Position numbers and translations under genes: made by a program. Positions 45,712-54,770 of a DNA stretch of 64,000 nt are shown in pieces; position 1 is the first letter of the stretch; each line of letters begins with the position of its first letter. The DNA is from Salinibacillus xinjiangensis (GTDB taxonomy: Bacteria; Bacillota; Bacilli; Bacillales; Alkalibacillaceae), in assembly GCF_009649735.1 (NCBI RefSeq), contig NZ_WJNH01000018.1, positions 617 through 64,616 of the forward strand. Direction: 5' to 3'. The notes beneath the pieces were generated by a model that was not told the origin of the DNA, ran no database searches, and saw only the letters and a program-made list of their open reading frames with translations.

Positions 45712-46362
45712 GTGGAAGCTGTTGCTCTTGTAATTTTACGTACCTTTGGCATGTATTTGATTCTCTATTTGCTCCTACGTATAATGGGGAAAAGAGAACT
45801 CGGAGAAATTAGTATTTTTGATTTAGTAATCTTCATTATGTTAGCTGAAATGGCTGTTATATCAATTGAAGATCTTAAAAAGGGCTTCTTTTACAGTATT
45901 ATCCCTATGGTGGTTTTGCTGATCATTCAACGTATTTCAGCAAAGGTCTCTTTAAAAAATCAAAAGATTAGAGAAATCATCGACGGTAAGCCATCTATTA
46001 TTATTCAAAATGGAAAAATAGATGAAAAAGAGATGAAACATCAACGCTACAATATAGATGATTTGTTAATTAATTTACACGAAAAAGGTATCCTATTGGT
46101 ACAAGACGTAGAGCTTGCTATTTTAGAGCCTAATGGAAAGCTTTCAGTATTTGAAAAGAAAAATAACCCAGTTGAATATTACGAACCTTTGATTGCAGAT
46201 GGTAAGGTTCAATATCAAGTATTAAAACGGATGGGAAAAAGCGAGGAATGGTTAGAGGGTCAATTAAGGCATATGGGGTATGAAGACACCAAGAGTATTT
46301 CATATTGTTCAATGAATAAGGATGGTAGTCTCCATGTTGATGAATCCAATCTAGAACAGTAA
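45712..46362 (+). CDS. yrbG: DUF421 (YetF-type) membrane protein, YrbG-like
   Basis: A 216-residue protein with three N-terminal membrane helices (about residues 3-20, 30-50, 58-75) and the DUF421 domain (RIMGKRELGEISIFDLVIFIMLAEMA, then IDGKPSIIIQNGKIDEKEMKHQRYNIDDLL). The GTG at 45712 lies eight bases after AGAGGAAG, while the longer frame from 45670 has no site. YetF-like proteins have been linked to spore germination and membrane biology, but a molecular function is unsettled. It converges with spoVB across a shared terminator. Confidence 0.85.
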   Translation: MEAVALVILRTFGMYLILYLLLRIMGKRELGEISIFDLVIFIMLAEMAVISIEDLKKGFFYSIIPMVVLLIIQRISAKVSLKNQKIREIIDGKPSIIIQNGKIDEKEMKHQRYNIDDLLINLHEKGILLVQDVELAILEPNGKLSVFEKKNNPVEYYEPLIADGKVQYQVLKRMGKSEEWLEGQLRHMGYEDTKSISYCSMNKDGSLHVDESNLEQ

Positions 46363-46398
46363 AGGTGCCTGTCACTTGATTTACAAGTGCAGGCACCT
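46363..46398. terminator. Bidirectional terminator between yrbG and spoVB
   Basis: AGGTGCCTGTCACTTG (46363-46378) pairs with CAAGTGCAGGCACCT (46384-46398) with one bulged T. T-rich sequence follows on the forward strand. Confidence 0.85.
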
Positions 46399-46401
46399 AA
46401 T

Positions 46402-47952
46402 TTATTTTTCCTTATTAAAAAACGGAAGCTGATTTAATTCTTCTTTTGTAATAAATCGGAACATAAACAACAGGATGATATAAATGCCAGTCAATAGCAC
46501 AAAAATAATCAATAATGATATGAGTTGTTCCTCGGCCTGTGGAAAAAACTCATACAGCTTATGTCCAACATAATAGGTGACAAGAAGTAGGCTAATCATT
46601 TTTAAAATGTCTACAAGTGGTAATCTGAATTGAATATATTTAACTAAAACAGAAAAGTGTAAGAAGGTTACCAATACTACCCCTACAATAATGGCTAAAA
46701 CTACCCCGGCAATTCCAAACTGAGGCTGAGATGCTAAAATGAGTAGTGTTGCTAGTTTCACGATAGAGCCAATGATACTATTGTACATAGCTTGCTTGGC
46801 CAAATCTAAAGCTTGTAGAGCTGCTTGTAAAGGTGCTTGAAAATATAGCAAAATAAAAAATGGTGCCATTAACGTAACAAAGTGACTGGCATCAGGGTCG
46901 TTGTACATAAATTGCAGTATTGGTTTGGCAAAGATAAACAGGACAATGGTGGCAAGAGCACCAGATGCAAACGAGAGTCGTATCGATTGATGTATTCGAA
47001 AATGGATGAGTCTGATTTGTTTTTTTGCCTCTGCTTCACTGATAGATGGGACTAATGCTGTTGATAATGACGTTGTAATAAATGTTGGTAAAAAGAGCAA
47101 GGGTAAAACGTATCCTGTTAATTCACCGTATAGTTTGGTGCTTTGGGTTACTGTATATCCTGCAATGGCTAAACTTTGTGAAACTAAAATGGGCTCCAAA
47201 AAGTGAGTTAGGTTTCCAACCAGCCTGCTACCTGTTGTTGGAACAGCAATTGACATTAATTCTTTCAGTGTTCCAGTAGCTTTTTGTAAGGACTGAACGA
47301 TATTTACTCTTAGCTTGATTCGCTTGTTCGTTTTAAACTGATAAATAATATACATCAAGGAACAGAATTCACCAATCACAACTGATATCATCGCACCACT
47401 TGCTGCAAATTCTACACCGTAGGGAAGAAGCATTTTTGTTAAAAATGCAACGAGCGCAATCCTTACAATTTGCTCAATTACCTGTGATATAGCTTGTGGT
47501 TTCATATTTTGTCGACCTTGAAAATAACCACGTAATACGGCGGACATCGCAACGATAGGAATAATTGGACTGATTGCGTACAATGGATACAGTGTTCGTT
47601 CATCTGTTAATAAATATTGCGCCACTATTGGTGAAATAAATAGAAAGGCTACGGTAAATACAGTGCTTAAGATTAGAGTTAAGGTAAAGGATACAAGCAA
47701 AATCTTTTTTATTTTTGGTTTGTCCCCTTTTGCATCCGCCTCAGCTACTCGTTTCGATATGGCGACAGGTAAGCCGAAATGAGTAACAGTTATAACGAGA
47801 AATAGGGTAGGAAGGGCCATCATATAAAGTCCGACACCTTCTTCTCCCATAATTCGTGCTACAACAATACGGTTAATAAAACCAAGAAACCTAGTAATTA
47901 ATCCGGCTACAATTAATACAAGAGTGCCTTGGATGAATGTTTGTTTTGACAT
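46402..47952 (-). CDS. spoVB: Stage V sporulation protein B (MOP-family lipid flippase)
   Basis: A 516-residue polytopic membrane protein of the MOP/MurJ-like exporter superfamily, with about fourteen helices. It begins MSKQTFIQGTLVLIVAGLI and contains GLPVAISKRVAEADAKGD and VLRGYFQGRQNM, typical of the polysaccharide biosynthesis/SpoVB group. SpoVB is needed for spore cortex synthesis, probably moving lipid-linked precursors. The ATG at 47952 was chosen over an ATG at 48009, since the family starts here and AGGGCG lies upstream. Confidence 0.93.
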   Translation of the reverse strand: MSKQTFIQGTLVLIVAGLITRFLGFINRIVVARIMGEEGVGLYMMALPTLFLVITVTHFGLPVAISKRVAEADAKGDKPKIKKILLVSFTLTLILSTVFTVAFLFISPIVAQYLLTDERTLYPLYAISPIIPIVAMSAVLRGYFQGRQNMKPQAISQVIEQIVRIALVAFLTKMLLPYGVEFAASGAMISVVIGEFCSLMYIIYQFKTNKRIKLRVNIVQSLQKATGTLKELMSIAVPTTGSRLVGNLTHFLEPILVSQSLAIAGYTVTQSTKLYGELTGYVLPLLFLPTFITTSLSTALVPSISEAEAKKQIRLIHFRIHQSIRLSFASGALATIVLFIFAKPILQFMYNDPDASHFVTLMAPFFILLYFQAPLQAALQALDLAKQAMYNSIIGSIVKLATLLILASQPQFGIAGVVLAIIVGVVLVTFLHFSVLVKYIQFRLPLVDILKMISLLLVTYYVGHKLYEFFPQAEEQLISLLIIFVLLTGIYIILLFMFRFITKEELNQLPFFNKEK

Positions 47953-48131
47953 GCGTTCGCCCTGCCTTCTCAAAAGTTTAAAAATCATATACAATGAATG
48001 TATATGCATGAAGGTTGGTCAAGCATGACAAGCCTAACTAGGCTTTTCAAAAAAATTGATGGAATAGCTTTATTTGCGTACATATAATTGTGTGACCATA
48101 ATGGAGCTGGGACGGTAAAGGGGGAACAAGA

Positions 48132-48437
48132 ATGAAGGAAGTGAGGAATGTAGCTGAATGGAGACCTTTCGTCGCACCGGCACTTGCGAGTAAGGTGGAC
48201 GAGCTTCATGTACTAGGATACGATAAAGCAACGGAAGAAGATGTTTGGAACTGTTTGATGAAGAAGGTTTGGAAAAAGAACGTTGAAAAACGACTACATG
48301 AAATTGTTCAGGATATTCTGCACCTTAATGCGGGTATTTATATGAGCTATTTAACAATAGAGATTTATAGAGATCGAGATGACGACTTATTATCCCAAAT
48401 TGAAGCATTAAAGGATTTGGAGAATCAAGAAAACTAG
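48132..48437 (+). CDS. comN: Post-transcriptional regulator ComN
   Basis: A 101-residue all-helical protein of the ComN/YrzD family, with WRPFVAPALASKVDELHVLGYDKATEEDVWNCL and YMSYLTIEIYRDRDDDLL. In B. subtilis ComN promotes accumulation and polar or septal placement of comE mRNA, acting with MinJ/DivIVA. The ATG at 48132 follows AAAGGGGGAACAAGA. A TATAAT at 48083-48088 may be its promoter -10. It sits between spoVB and secDF, as in B. subtilis. Confidence 0.9.
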   Translation: MKEVRNVAEWRPFVAPALASKVDELHVLGYDKATEEDVWNCLMKKVWKKNVEKRLHEIVQDILHLNAGIYMSYLTIEIYRDRDDDLLSQIEALKDLENQEN

Positions 48438-48522
48438 TTTACATGCACAAGCTATATATTTGTACATAATAAAGATAAGTTGAATAGCTACGGTGTGAGG
48501 ATTAAAGGAGGAGCACGTCAAC

Positions 48523-50793
48523 ATGGTGAAAAAGGGAAGAATTGTCGCCTTTTTCTTGCTTGTTTTCATATTTGCAGGAATCATTGGCACAACGACAACA
48601 GATATAACAAAAGGAATACCACTTGGGCTAGATTTGCAGGGAGGCTTTGAAATCCTGTATGAAATAGAGCCTTTAGATGACGGACAAGAAGTAACCCCAA
48701 CCATGATGGAAGGTACTGTCCAGGCTTTACGTGAGCGTGTCGATGTTTTGGGTATTAATGAAACCCAAATTGAAATCGAAGGGGATAATCGAATACGAGT
48801 GCAGCTTGCGGGTATTCAAGATCAAACCGAGGCTCGTGAACTTTTATCAACTGAGGCTAGGTTATCTTTCCGTGATGTAAATGATAAAGAGTACTTAGAT
48901 GGTTCAGATATCGTAGAAGGTAGTGCACAACAGGATTATGACCAAATGAACCGGCCCAACGTTACCTTACAGTTAAAGAGTGCAAAAAAGTTTGCCGAAG
49001 TGACAGAAAAAATCATGGGAATGGATGACCCAAGTACGCCATTAGTGCCAGAGAACCGTCTTGTCATTTGGATGGACTATGAAGAAGGAGATTCCTATGA
49101 AGAAGAATCTCAAAAAGAAGATCCAAAGTTTGTCTCAGCACCTACGGTTGATGAGATCATTAACGGAACACGAGTGGAGATTAATGGTGATTTTACAGTA
49201 GATTCTGCCCAACGCTTAGCTGACATTCTAAATGCCGGCTCTCTACCAGTTAGTATGGAGGAAATATACTCCGTATCGGTAGGTGCACAGTTTGGTGAAC
49301 AAGCCTTAACGAAGACCGTTATTGCAAGTGCTATTGGAGTTGGATTAATCTTTATATTTATGATTGCTTATTACCGATTTCCGGGGTTTATTGCTTCCAT
49401 AACCATTAGCATTTATATATTCTTAATTTTACTAGTCTTTTACGCAATGAATGGTGTATTAACGTTGCCAGGTCTTGCAGCATTAGTATTAGGTGTTGGA
49501 ATGGCCGTCGATGCCAATATTATCACCATGGAACGTATTAAAGAGGAATTAAAAGCAGGTAAAACAGTACTTTCTGCTTTTCGGGCAGGGAATAAACACT
49601 CTCTTACTGCTATTTTTGATGCAAATATAACCACCTTAATTGCAGCCATTGTTTTGTTTATCTATGGAACAAGCTCGGTTAAAGGGTTTGCTACCATGTT
49701 AATTGTGAGTATTTTAGTTAGTTTCTTGACCGCTGTTTATGGTTCCAGATTGTTACTTGGACTATGGGTAAATAGTAAAGCCCTAAATAAAAAGCCTGGT
49801 TACTTTGGTGTTAAACAAGAAGACATTAAGGATATTACCAAAGGGGAAGAAGTGGAACCAAAATGGTTTGGTAAAAGCTTTAATATTGTAAGACACCGAA
49901 AGAGATTCATTACGGTTTCGGCTACTTTAGTTATTGTCGGAATTATATGTTTAGCTGCCTTCCGCCTAAATTTAGGAATTGATTTTACCGCTGGTTCAAG
50001 AATTCAGGTTCTTGCAGACGAGTCAATTACGGTGGAAGAGGTTGAGGAAGATTTTGAAAGCTTAGGTTTAACACCGGTTGAAATTACTCAAGCAGGTGAT
50101 GATAATGAAATCGCAATGGTTCGCTTTGACGAGGTTTTGGGAGAAGATACTATTGCAGAAGTGAAGGAGCACTTTAGTTCTGTTTATGGAAACGAACCTA
50201 GTGCCAGCACCGTAACACCTGAAGTCGGGAAGGAATTAGCACAGAATGCTATATTAGCTGTACTATTCGCATCGCTCGGGATTATTATCTATGTAACGAT
50301 TCGATTTGAATTCTTTTTTGCTATTACAGCTATTATCGCATTATTACATGATGCGTTCTTTGTACTAGCATTGTTTAGCATTTTCCATCTCGAATTTGAC
50401 ATCACCATTATTGCAGCAATCCTCACAATTGTGGGGTACTCAATCAATGATACAATTGTTACCTTTGACCGAATCCGAGAAAACTTAAAACTGAAAAGAC
50501 GTGTGAAGTCCTTTAAGGAATTAGCGGCAATTGTGAATAAGAGTTTAATGCAGACTATAACAAGAAGTGTGAATACAACTATCACAACCTTATTTGCAGC
50601 CTTAATGCTGTTTATCTTTGGGGCAACAGCCATTACAAACTTTTCATTTGCCTTAATCGTCGGTCTTATAGCCGGTATGTATTCTTCTCTCTTCTTAGCA
50701 GCTCAACTTTGGCTAATATGGAGAGGGAAAAAGCTAGATGAAAAACCGATCACATTTGAAAAGAAGAAAAATACTGGTGGTCCACAGGTATAA
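48523..50793 (+). CDS. secDF: Protein translocase subunit SecDF (fused)
   Basis: A natural fusion of SecD and SecF in one 756-residue protein, as is usual in bacilli, that uses the proton gradient to help secretion. Each half has one helix, a large external domain (SecD P1 about residues 30-265; SecF about 485-560) and five helices. Key motifs are GLDLQGGFEILYEI, ALVLGVGMAVDANIITMERIKEEL, GIDFTAGSRIQVL and VGYSINDTIVTFDRIRENL. The ATG at 48523 follows AAAGGAGGAGCACGTCAAC. The P1 domain carries an acidic insert (EEGDSYEEESQKED). Confidence 0.96.
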   Translation: MVKKGRIVAFFLLVFIFAGIIGTTTTDITKGIPLGLDLQGGFEILYEIEPLDDGQEVTPTMMEGTVQALRERVDVLGINETQIEIEGDNRIRVQLAGIQDQTEARELLSTEARLSFRDVNDKEYLDGSDIVEGSAQQDYDQMNRPNVTLQLKSAKKFAEVTEKIMGMDDPSTPLVPENRLVIWMDYEEGDSYEEESQKEDPKFVSAPTVDEIINGTRVEINGDFTVDSAQRLADILNAGSLPVSMEEIYSVSVGAQFGEQALTKTVIASAIGVGLIFIFMIAYYRFPGFIASITISIYIFLILLVFYAMNGVLTLPGLAALVLGVGMAVDANIITMERIKEELKAGKTVLSAFRAGNKHSLTAIFDANITTLIAAIVLFIYGTSSVKGFATMLIVSILVSFLTAVYGSRLLLGLWVNSKALNKKPGYFGVKQEDIKDITKGEEVEPKWFGKSFNIVRHRKRFITVSATLVIVGIICLAAFRLNLGIDFTAGSRIQVLADESITVEEVEEDFESLGLTPVEITQAGDDNEIAMVRFDEVLGEDTIAEVKEHFSSVYGNEPSASTVTPEVGKELAQNAILAVLFASLGIIIYVTIRFEFFFAITAIIALLHDAFFVLALFSIFHLEFDITIIAAILTIVGYSINDTIVTFDRIRENLKLKRRVKSFKELAAIVNKSLMQTITRSVNTTITTLFAALMLFIFGATAITNFSFALIVGLIAGMYSSLFLAAQLWLIWRGKKLDEKPITFEKKKNTGGPQV

Positions 50794-50822
50794 ATAGGAA
50801 TTCAAAGAAGTTATCAAGAATG

Positions 50823-50854
50823 AAACCCTTGTCGGCGAAAAACGACAAGGGTTT
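50823..50854 (+). terminator. Stem-loop after secDF
   Basis: A 12-bp perfect stem (AAACCCTTGTCG with CGACAAGGGTTT) but almost no T run, so termination may be partial and read-through into the lapA-like gene is possible. Confidence 0.6.
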
Positions 50855-50914
50855 ACATATGTTTTACGCTGGGTAAAACAATAACATTAGAGAAAGATAA
50901 AAGGAGTGACGAGC

Positions 50915-51250
50915 GTGAAAGGTCAAACGTCCATTATATTAGCTATTATCTTTGCATTAATTGTCGCCATATTTGCGGTCATTAATGTCGATTCCGTACC
51001 TGTTAACTTTTTCTTTGCAACAAGAGAGGCACCACTTATTCTCGTTATTTTAATATCTGTTTTAATGGGAAGTATTATCACAGCAGCATTTGGACTCGTA
51101 AAGATTTTGCAGCTACAGAGGCAAATTAGGCAAATGAAAAAAGAAATGAACCTCCAACAAGATACTCCAGCAGAGCAAATTCAGGAAGGCGAAGACATAC
51201 AGGAAGAAACTGACGATAACCAAAATGAGGAACAGGAACCAAGCAAATAA
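50915..51250 (+). CDS. LapA-family (DUF1049) membrane protein
   Basis: A 111-residue protein with two membrane helices (residues 5-25 and 38-62), the DUF1049 motif AVINVDSVPVNFFF, a basic stretch after the second helix and a Glu/Gln-rich tail. The GTG at 50915 lies eight bases after AAGGAG; GTG 50906 overlaps the site. The equivalent gene in B. subtilis (yrvD) also lies between secDF and recJ. In E. coli, LapA works with LapB in LPS control, which cannot apply here, so the function is unknown. Confidence 0.85.
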   Translation: MKGQTSIILAIIFALIVAIFAVINVDSVPVNFFFATREAPLILVILISVLMGSIITAAFGLVKILQLQRQIRQMKKEMNLQQDTPAEQIQEGEDIQEETDDNQNEEQEPSK

Positions 51251-51295
51251 GGAGACTGTTTTATGAAGGTATTTTGTTTATTATAGTTCACAATA

Positions 51296-51674
51296 GATGT
51301 AAAATGCGACGTAACTCTAGCGTGACTCGTTTCTAAATATCTATTTGATGAGTACGAAACCATCGCTCCGGAAATACACTTCGCTTTCACCCAAGGGCAC
51401 AAGTGCGACATCTACTCAAACTCCATTTGGTCGTTTTCATAGTGTCTTCTTTGCCGCGGGCGAGCGGTGAGCCTCCTCGCTAACGCTGCGGGGTCTCACC
51501 TGTCTCTTTGCTCCCACGAAGAACCGGACGTTCAAGTGTCGGTGCTCTGCCACTGGACGTGGCCGTTTTTAACCGACCAGGAGTCTCCGTGTATTTCCTC
51601 CGGAACGGTTTGCATGCACTCTAATATTCATCAGAACGATTCTTAAAAGTTTTAACTACGTCACATTTTCTATC
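51296..51674 (+). repeat. Interspersed intergenic element, copy C: shared terminal repeats, different GC-rich core
   Basis: The block between the lapA-like gene and recJ is bounded by imperfect 21-bp inverted repeats. The left reads TAAAATGCGACGTAACT from 51300, and the right (51654-51674) reads AGAAAATGTGACGTAGTT in reverse complement. These ends match the ends of elements A and B. The core (about 51340-51640) is GC-rich and folded: TCCGG and AAATACAC (51367-51379) pair with GTGTATTT (51589-51596) and CCGGA, and GGTGAG (51466-51471) pairs with CTCACC (51495-51500). No reading frame of note was seen. Confidence 0.7.
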
Positions 51675-51693
51675 TTTTATGTCAAAATTCAAT

Positions 51694-51736
51694 TTGCTCC
51701 CCCTAACAAGCTCTAGTATAATAGTTTCGTTAGGGG
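51694..51736 (+). promoter_or_regulatory. recJ promoter with an 8-bp dyad across it
   Basis: TTGCTC (51694-51699) and TATAAT (51717-51722) are 17 bases apart. CCCCTAAC (51700-51707) in the spacer and GTTAGGGG (51729-51736), which includes the recJ ribosome site, form a perfect inverted repeat around the -10. This could be an operator. Confidence 0.6.
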
Positions 51737-51743
51737 TGAATAT

Positions 51744-54083
51744 ATGTTAGAAAGTAAAGCGCTATGGAAGTCTAATCGACAGCAGGAAATAGAGTGTGAC
51801 ATTGACTTACCCATATCAAATGTAACGAAAGACCTCTTACTTCAAAGAGGAATTCGTGATACCAATACAGCTAAAAAGTTTTTATCACCTTCACTAGAGG
51901 ATCTTCATGATCCCTTTTTATTTTCTGACATGAAAAAAGTAAAAGATAGAGTAGAGAGAGCCATTGAGGCTAATGAAAGAATCTTAGTATTTGGAGATTA
52001 TGATGCAGATGGTGTAACATCTACAACATTACTAGTAGAATCCTTACGAGAAAAAGGGGCGGTCGTGGATTTTTACATACCGAACCGTTTTACGGAAGGA
52101 TATGGCCCAAACGAGGCAGCCTTTAGACAAGCTAAGGATGCTGGCGTCTCTTTAATTTTGACAGTTGATACAGGAATTGCAGCGGTAGATGAAGCGAAGG
52201 TCGCGAAAGATTTGGACATGGATTTGATTATAACCGATCACCACGAACAACAGGAAATACTACCAGATGCATATGCCATCATACATCCAAAGCTATGCGA
52301 GGATTATCCATTTGATGAACTTGCGGGTGTTGGTGTTGCTTTTAAAGTTGCACATGCGCTATTAGGTACATTACCAAAGCATTTTCTTGAATTAGCTGCC
52401 ATAGGAACGGTTGCTGATTTAGTGCCATTAAAGGACGAGAACCGAGTAATGGTAGCTCATGGACTACAGTTTTTAACCTCCTCTCAACGTCCGGGAATTC
52501 AAATGCTAAAAGAAGTGTGTGGGATAACAGGCGAAGTGTCGGAAGAAAATATCGGTTTCGGGATTGGCCCAAGACTAAATGCAGTTGGTCGATTACAGGA
52601 TGCATCATTGGCAGTTGAATTACTTTTAGAGCGTGATATAGACCAGGCGCGTGAGTTCGCTGCACAGGTTCAACAATTAAATCAAAAAAGGCAACAGTTG
52701 GTAACAGAAATAGCAAATGAAGCCAAAAAGATGATTCAAGAACAAGAGATGGAGCAAGATGCAGTGTTAGTTGTTGCCAAAAAAGATTGGAATCCGGGTG
52801 TACTAGGAATTGTGGCATCTAGACTTGGCAATATGTATCATAAGCCCGCTATTGTTCTTGGTATTGATTCTGAAAAAGGTGAAGCGAAAGGCTCGGCTCG
52901 AAGTATTGATGCGTTTAATCTTTTTGAGAACTGTATGGAAATTAAACATCTTTTCATTGCTTTTGGTGGACACTCACAAGCAGCCGGGATGACAGTTGGA
53001 GTGGACAAGATAGATGAATTACGAACAGCAATTAACAAATTAGCGAATGATAAACTTACAGAAGCAGATTTTCAGCCGGTCCTATCCATCGATCAAAAGG
53101 TTGAACTTGAGGATATATCCCTAGAAACAATCAAGGAAATCGAGCAATTAGCTCCTTTTGGAATGGCGAATCCGAAGCCTTTATTTCAAATAGATGAGCA
53201 AACTCCTAGTGAAATCAGATTAATTGGTTCAAAAGAAAACCATTTGAAAATGAACTTTCAGAGAGAATCAGTTTCACTTGATGCCATTGGATTTGGGATG
53301 GGGGACCTCTTTCCTAAAATTGCTCCACAGTCTGCACTATCCTTGGTAGGAGAACTTGGGATAAATGAGTGGAACGGGCGAAAAAAGCTTCAAATTATGC
53401 TGAAAGATGTTAAGGTTAATGAATGGCAGCTGTTCGATTTTCGTGGTTTAAAGCATGTAGCTAAACAGATAAAAGGTTTAGATATGAAAGAACATGTGGG
53501 CTTATATTTTGGGGATTCTACATTAGTTGAACCATGGGCCTTTGAGCAATTTAGCTGTGTTCATATAGATGAATGGCAAGAACATGAGTGGGATAAAGTG
53601 TCCGGTTTATGGTTGCTTGATCTACCGTCATCATTACAGGAATTAAGTGATGTCTTAAGCCAGATTAAACCGAAAAATATTTACGCATATTTTAAAACAA
53701 ATCAACAGAATTTTTTCAGTCAAGTGCCAACGAGATCGCACTTTAAAACATTTTATGGCATGATGATGAAACGGGGAAAGCTCGACCTAAATCAGGAGAA
53801 AAATTCATTTGCCAAGTCCCGTGGTTGGTCACTCGACTTTCTGGATTTTATAATTAAAGTGTTTTTAGAGTTGCAATTTGTTAAAATAGAGGATAGAGTT
53901 TTACATTATGTTACAAAACCGGCTAAAAGAGATTTGACAGAATCAGCTACCTATCAACTAAAGCTTAGCCAAATAGAAGTCGAAAAAACGTTGTATTTTT
54001 CAACCTATAAAGAATTGAAAAATTGGATAGATGGTCACATTCAGGTGAGCCAATTGAAGGAGGAAGTCATTCATGGACTATAA
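51744..54083 (+). CDS. recJ: Single-stranded-DNA-specific exonuclease RecJ
   Basis: A 5'-3' exonuclease acting in recombination and repair. The 779-residue protein has the DHH-family motifs [13 protein letters not shown] (here [15 protein letters not shown], near residue 77), [15 protein letters not shown], and [13 protein letters not shown], plus the DHHA1 motif [13 protein letters not shown]. An OB-like domain and a long C-terminal region found in Gram-positive RecJ follow. The ATG at 51744 follows TAGGGGTGAATAT. It overlaps apt by eleven bases. Confidence 0.95.
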   Translation: MLESKALWKSNRQQEIECDIDLPISNVTKDLLLQRGIRDTNTAKKFLSPSLEDLHDPFLFSDMKKVKDRVERAIEANERILVFGDYDADGVTSTTLLVESLREKGAVVDFYIPNRFTEGYGPNEAAFRQAKDAGVSLILTVDTGIAAVDEAKVAKDLDMDLIITDHHEQQEILPDAYAIIHPKLCEDYPFDELAGVGVAFKVAHALLGTLPKHFLELAAIGTVADLVPLKDENRVMVAHGLQFLTSSQRPGIQMLKEVCGITGEVSEENIGFGIGPRLNAVGRLQDASLAVELLLERDIDQAREFAAQVQQLNQKRQQLVTEIANEAKKMIQEQEMEQDAVLVVAKKDWNPGVLGIVASRLGNMYHKPAIVLGIDSEKGEAKGSARSIDAFNLFENCMEIKHLFIAFGGHSQAAGMTVGVDKIDELRTAINKLANDKLTEADFQPVLSIDQKVELEDISLETIKEIEQLAPFGMANPKPLFQIDEQTPSEIRLIGSKENHLKMNFQRESVSLDAIGFGMGDLFPKIAPQSALSLVGELGINEWNGRKKLQIMLKDVKVNEWQLFDFRGLKHVAKQIKGLDMKEHVGLYFGDSTLVEPWAFEQFSCVHIDEWQEHEWDKVSGLWLLDLPSSLQELSDVLSQIKPKNIYAYFKTNQQNFFSQVPTRSHFKTFYGMMMKRGKLDLNQEKNSFAKSRGWSLDFLDFIIKVFLELQFVKIEDRVLHYVTKPAKRDLTESATYQLKLSQIEVEKTLYFSTYKELKNWIDGHIQVSQLKEEVIHGL

Positions 54084-54585
54084 AAAATACATCACAGTTG
54101 TTGATGACTGGCCAAAAGAAGGAATTAAATTTAAAGATATTACTACTTTGATGGATAATGGGAAGGCTTTTAAATCAGCTGTAGATGAAATTGTTGCCTA
54201 TGCCAGTGATCTTGAAATTGATGTAGTGGTTGGACCTGAGGCACGAGGGTTTATTATTGGCTGCCCTGTATCCTATGCCCTAGAGGTTGGGTTTGCACCA
54301 GTTCGAAAAGAAGGGAAGTTACCACGGGAAGTAATTAAAGTTGATTACGGTTTGGAATATGGAAAAGATGTGTTAACTATTCATAAGGATGCCATCAAAC
54401 CTGGACAAAGAGTTCTAATCACAGATGACTTACTCGCTACTGGGGGTACCATCGAAGCAACAATCAAGCTTGTTGAAGAATTAGGTGGTATTGTAGTTGG
54501 TTGTGCCTTCCTTATTGAATTAACATATTTACACGGACGAGATAAACTAAAAGACTACAATGTGTTAACACTCATGCAGTATTAA
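54073..54585 (+). CDS. apt: Adenine phosphoribosyltransferase
   Basis: Salvages adenine to AMP with PRPP. The 170-residue protein has [34 protein letters not shown] and the PRPP-binding motif [13 protein letters not shown]. The ATG at 54073 has AAGGAGGAAGTCATTC upstream, within the end of recJ. It is conserved between recJ and relA in bacilli, where purine salvage and (p)ppGpp metabolism are next to each other. Confidence 0.97.
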   Translation: MDYKKYITVVDDWPKEGIKFKDITTLMDNGKAFKSAVDEIVAYASDLEIDVVVGPEARGFIIGCPVSYALEVGFAPVRKEGKLPREVIKVDYGLEYGKDVLTIHKDAIKPGQRVLITDDLLATGGTIEATIKLVEELGGIVVGCAFLIELTYLHGRDKLKDYNVLTLMQY

Positions 54586-54591
54586 TATCGG

Positions 54592-54621
54592 AAAGAGTAC
54601 TCTTCATTAAGGGTACTCTTT
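54592..54621 (+). terminator. Stem-loop after apt
   Basis: AAAGAGTAC (54592-54600) pairs with GTACTCTTT (54613-54621), with an inner CTT/AAG stem. The T run is weak. Confidence 0.6.
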
Positions 54622-54693
54622 GTATTAATATAGAGGTTTAGAATGGATTGGACAGAAATGTACAAATTTTCCTCCATTTCTATCCTTTTTTAC

Positions 54694-54720
54694 TTTACAA
54701 ACGTGCACAATTTCTATAAT
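54694..54720 (+). promoter_or_regulatory. Candidate relA promoter
   Basis: TTTACA (54694-54699) and TATAAT (54715-54720), a spacer of 15 bases, lie 51 bases before the relA start. The spacing is slightly short. Confidence 0.45.
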
Positions 54721-54770
54721 AATGAATAAAACATATAAAAAATTTAGTATGGTAGATATAAGGTGATTTC

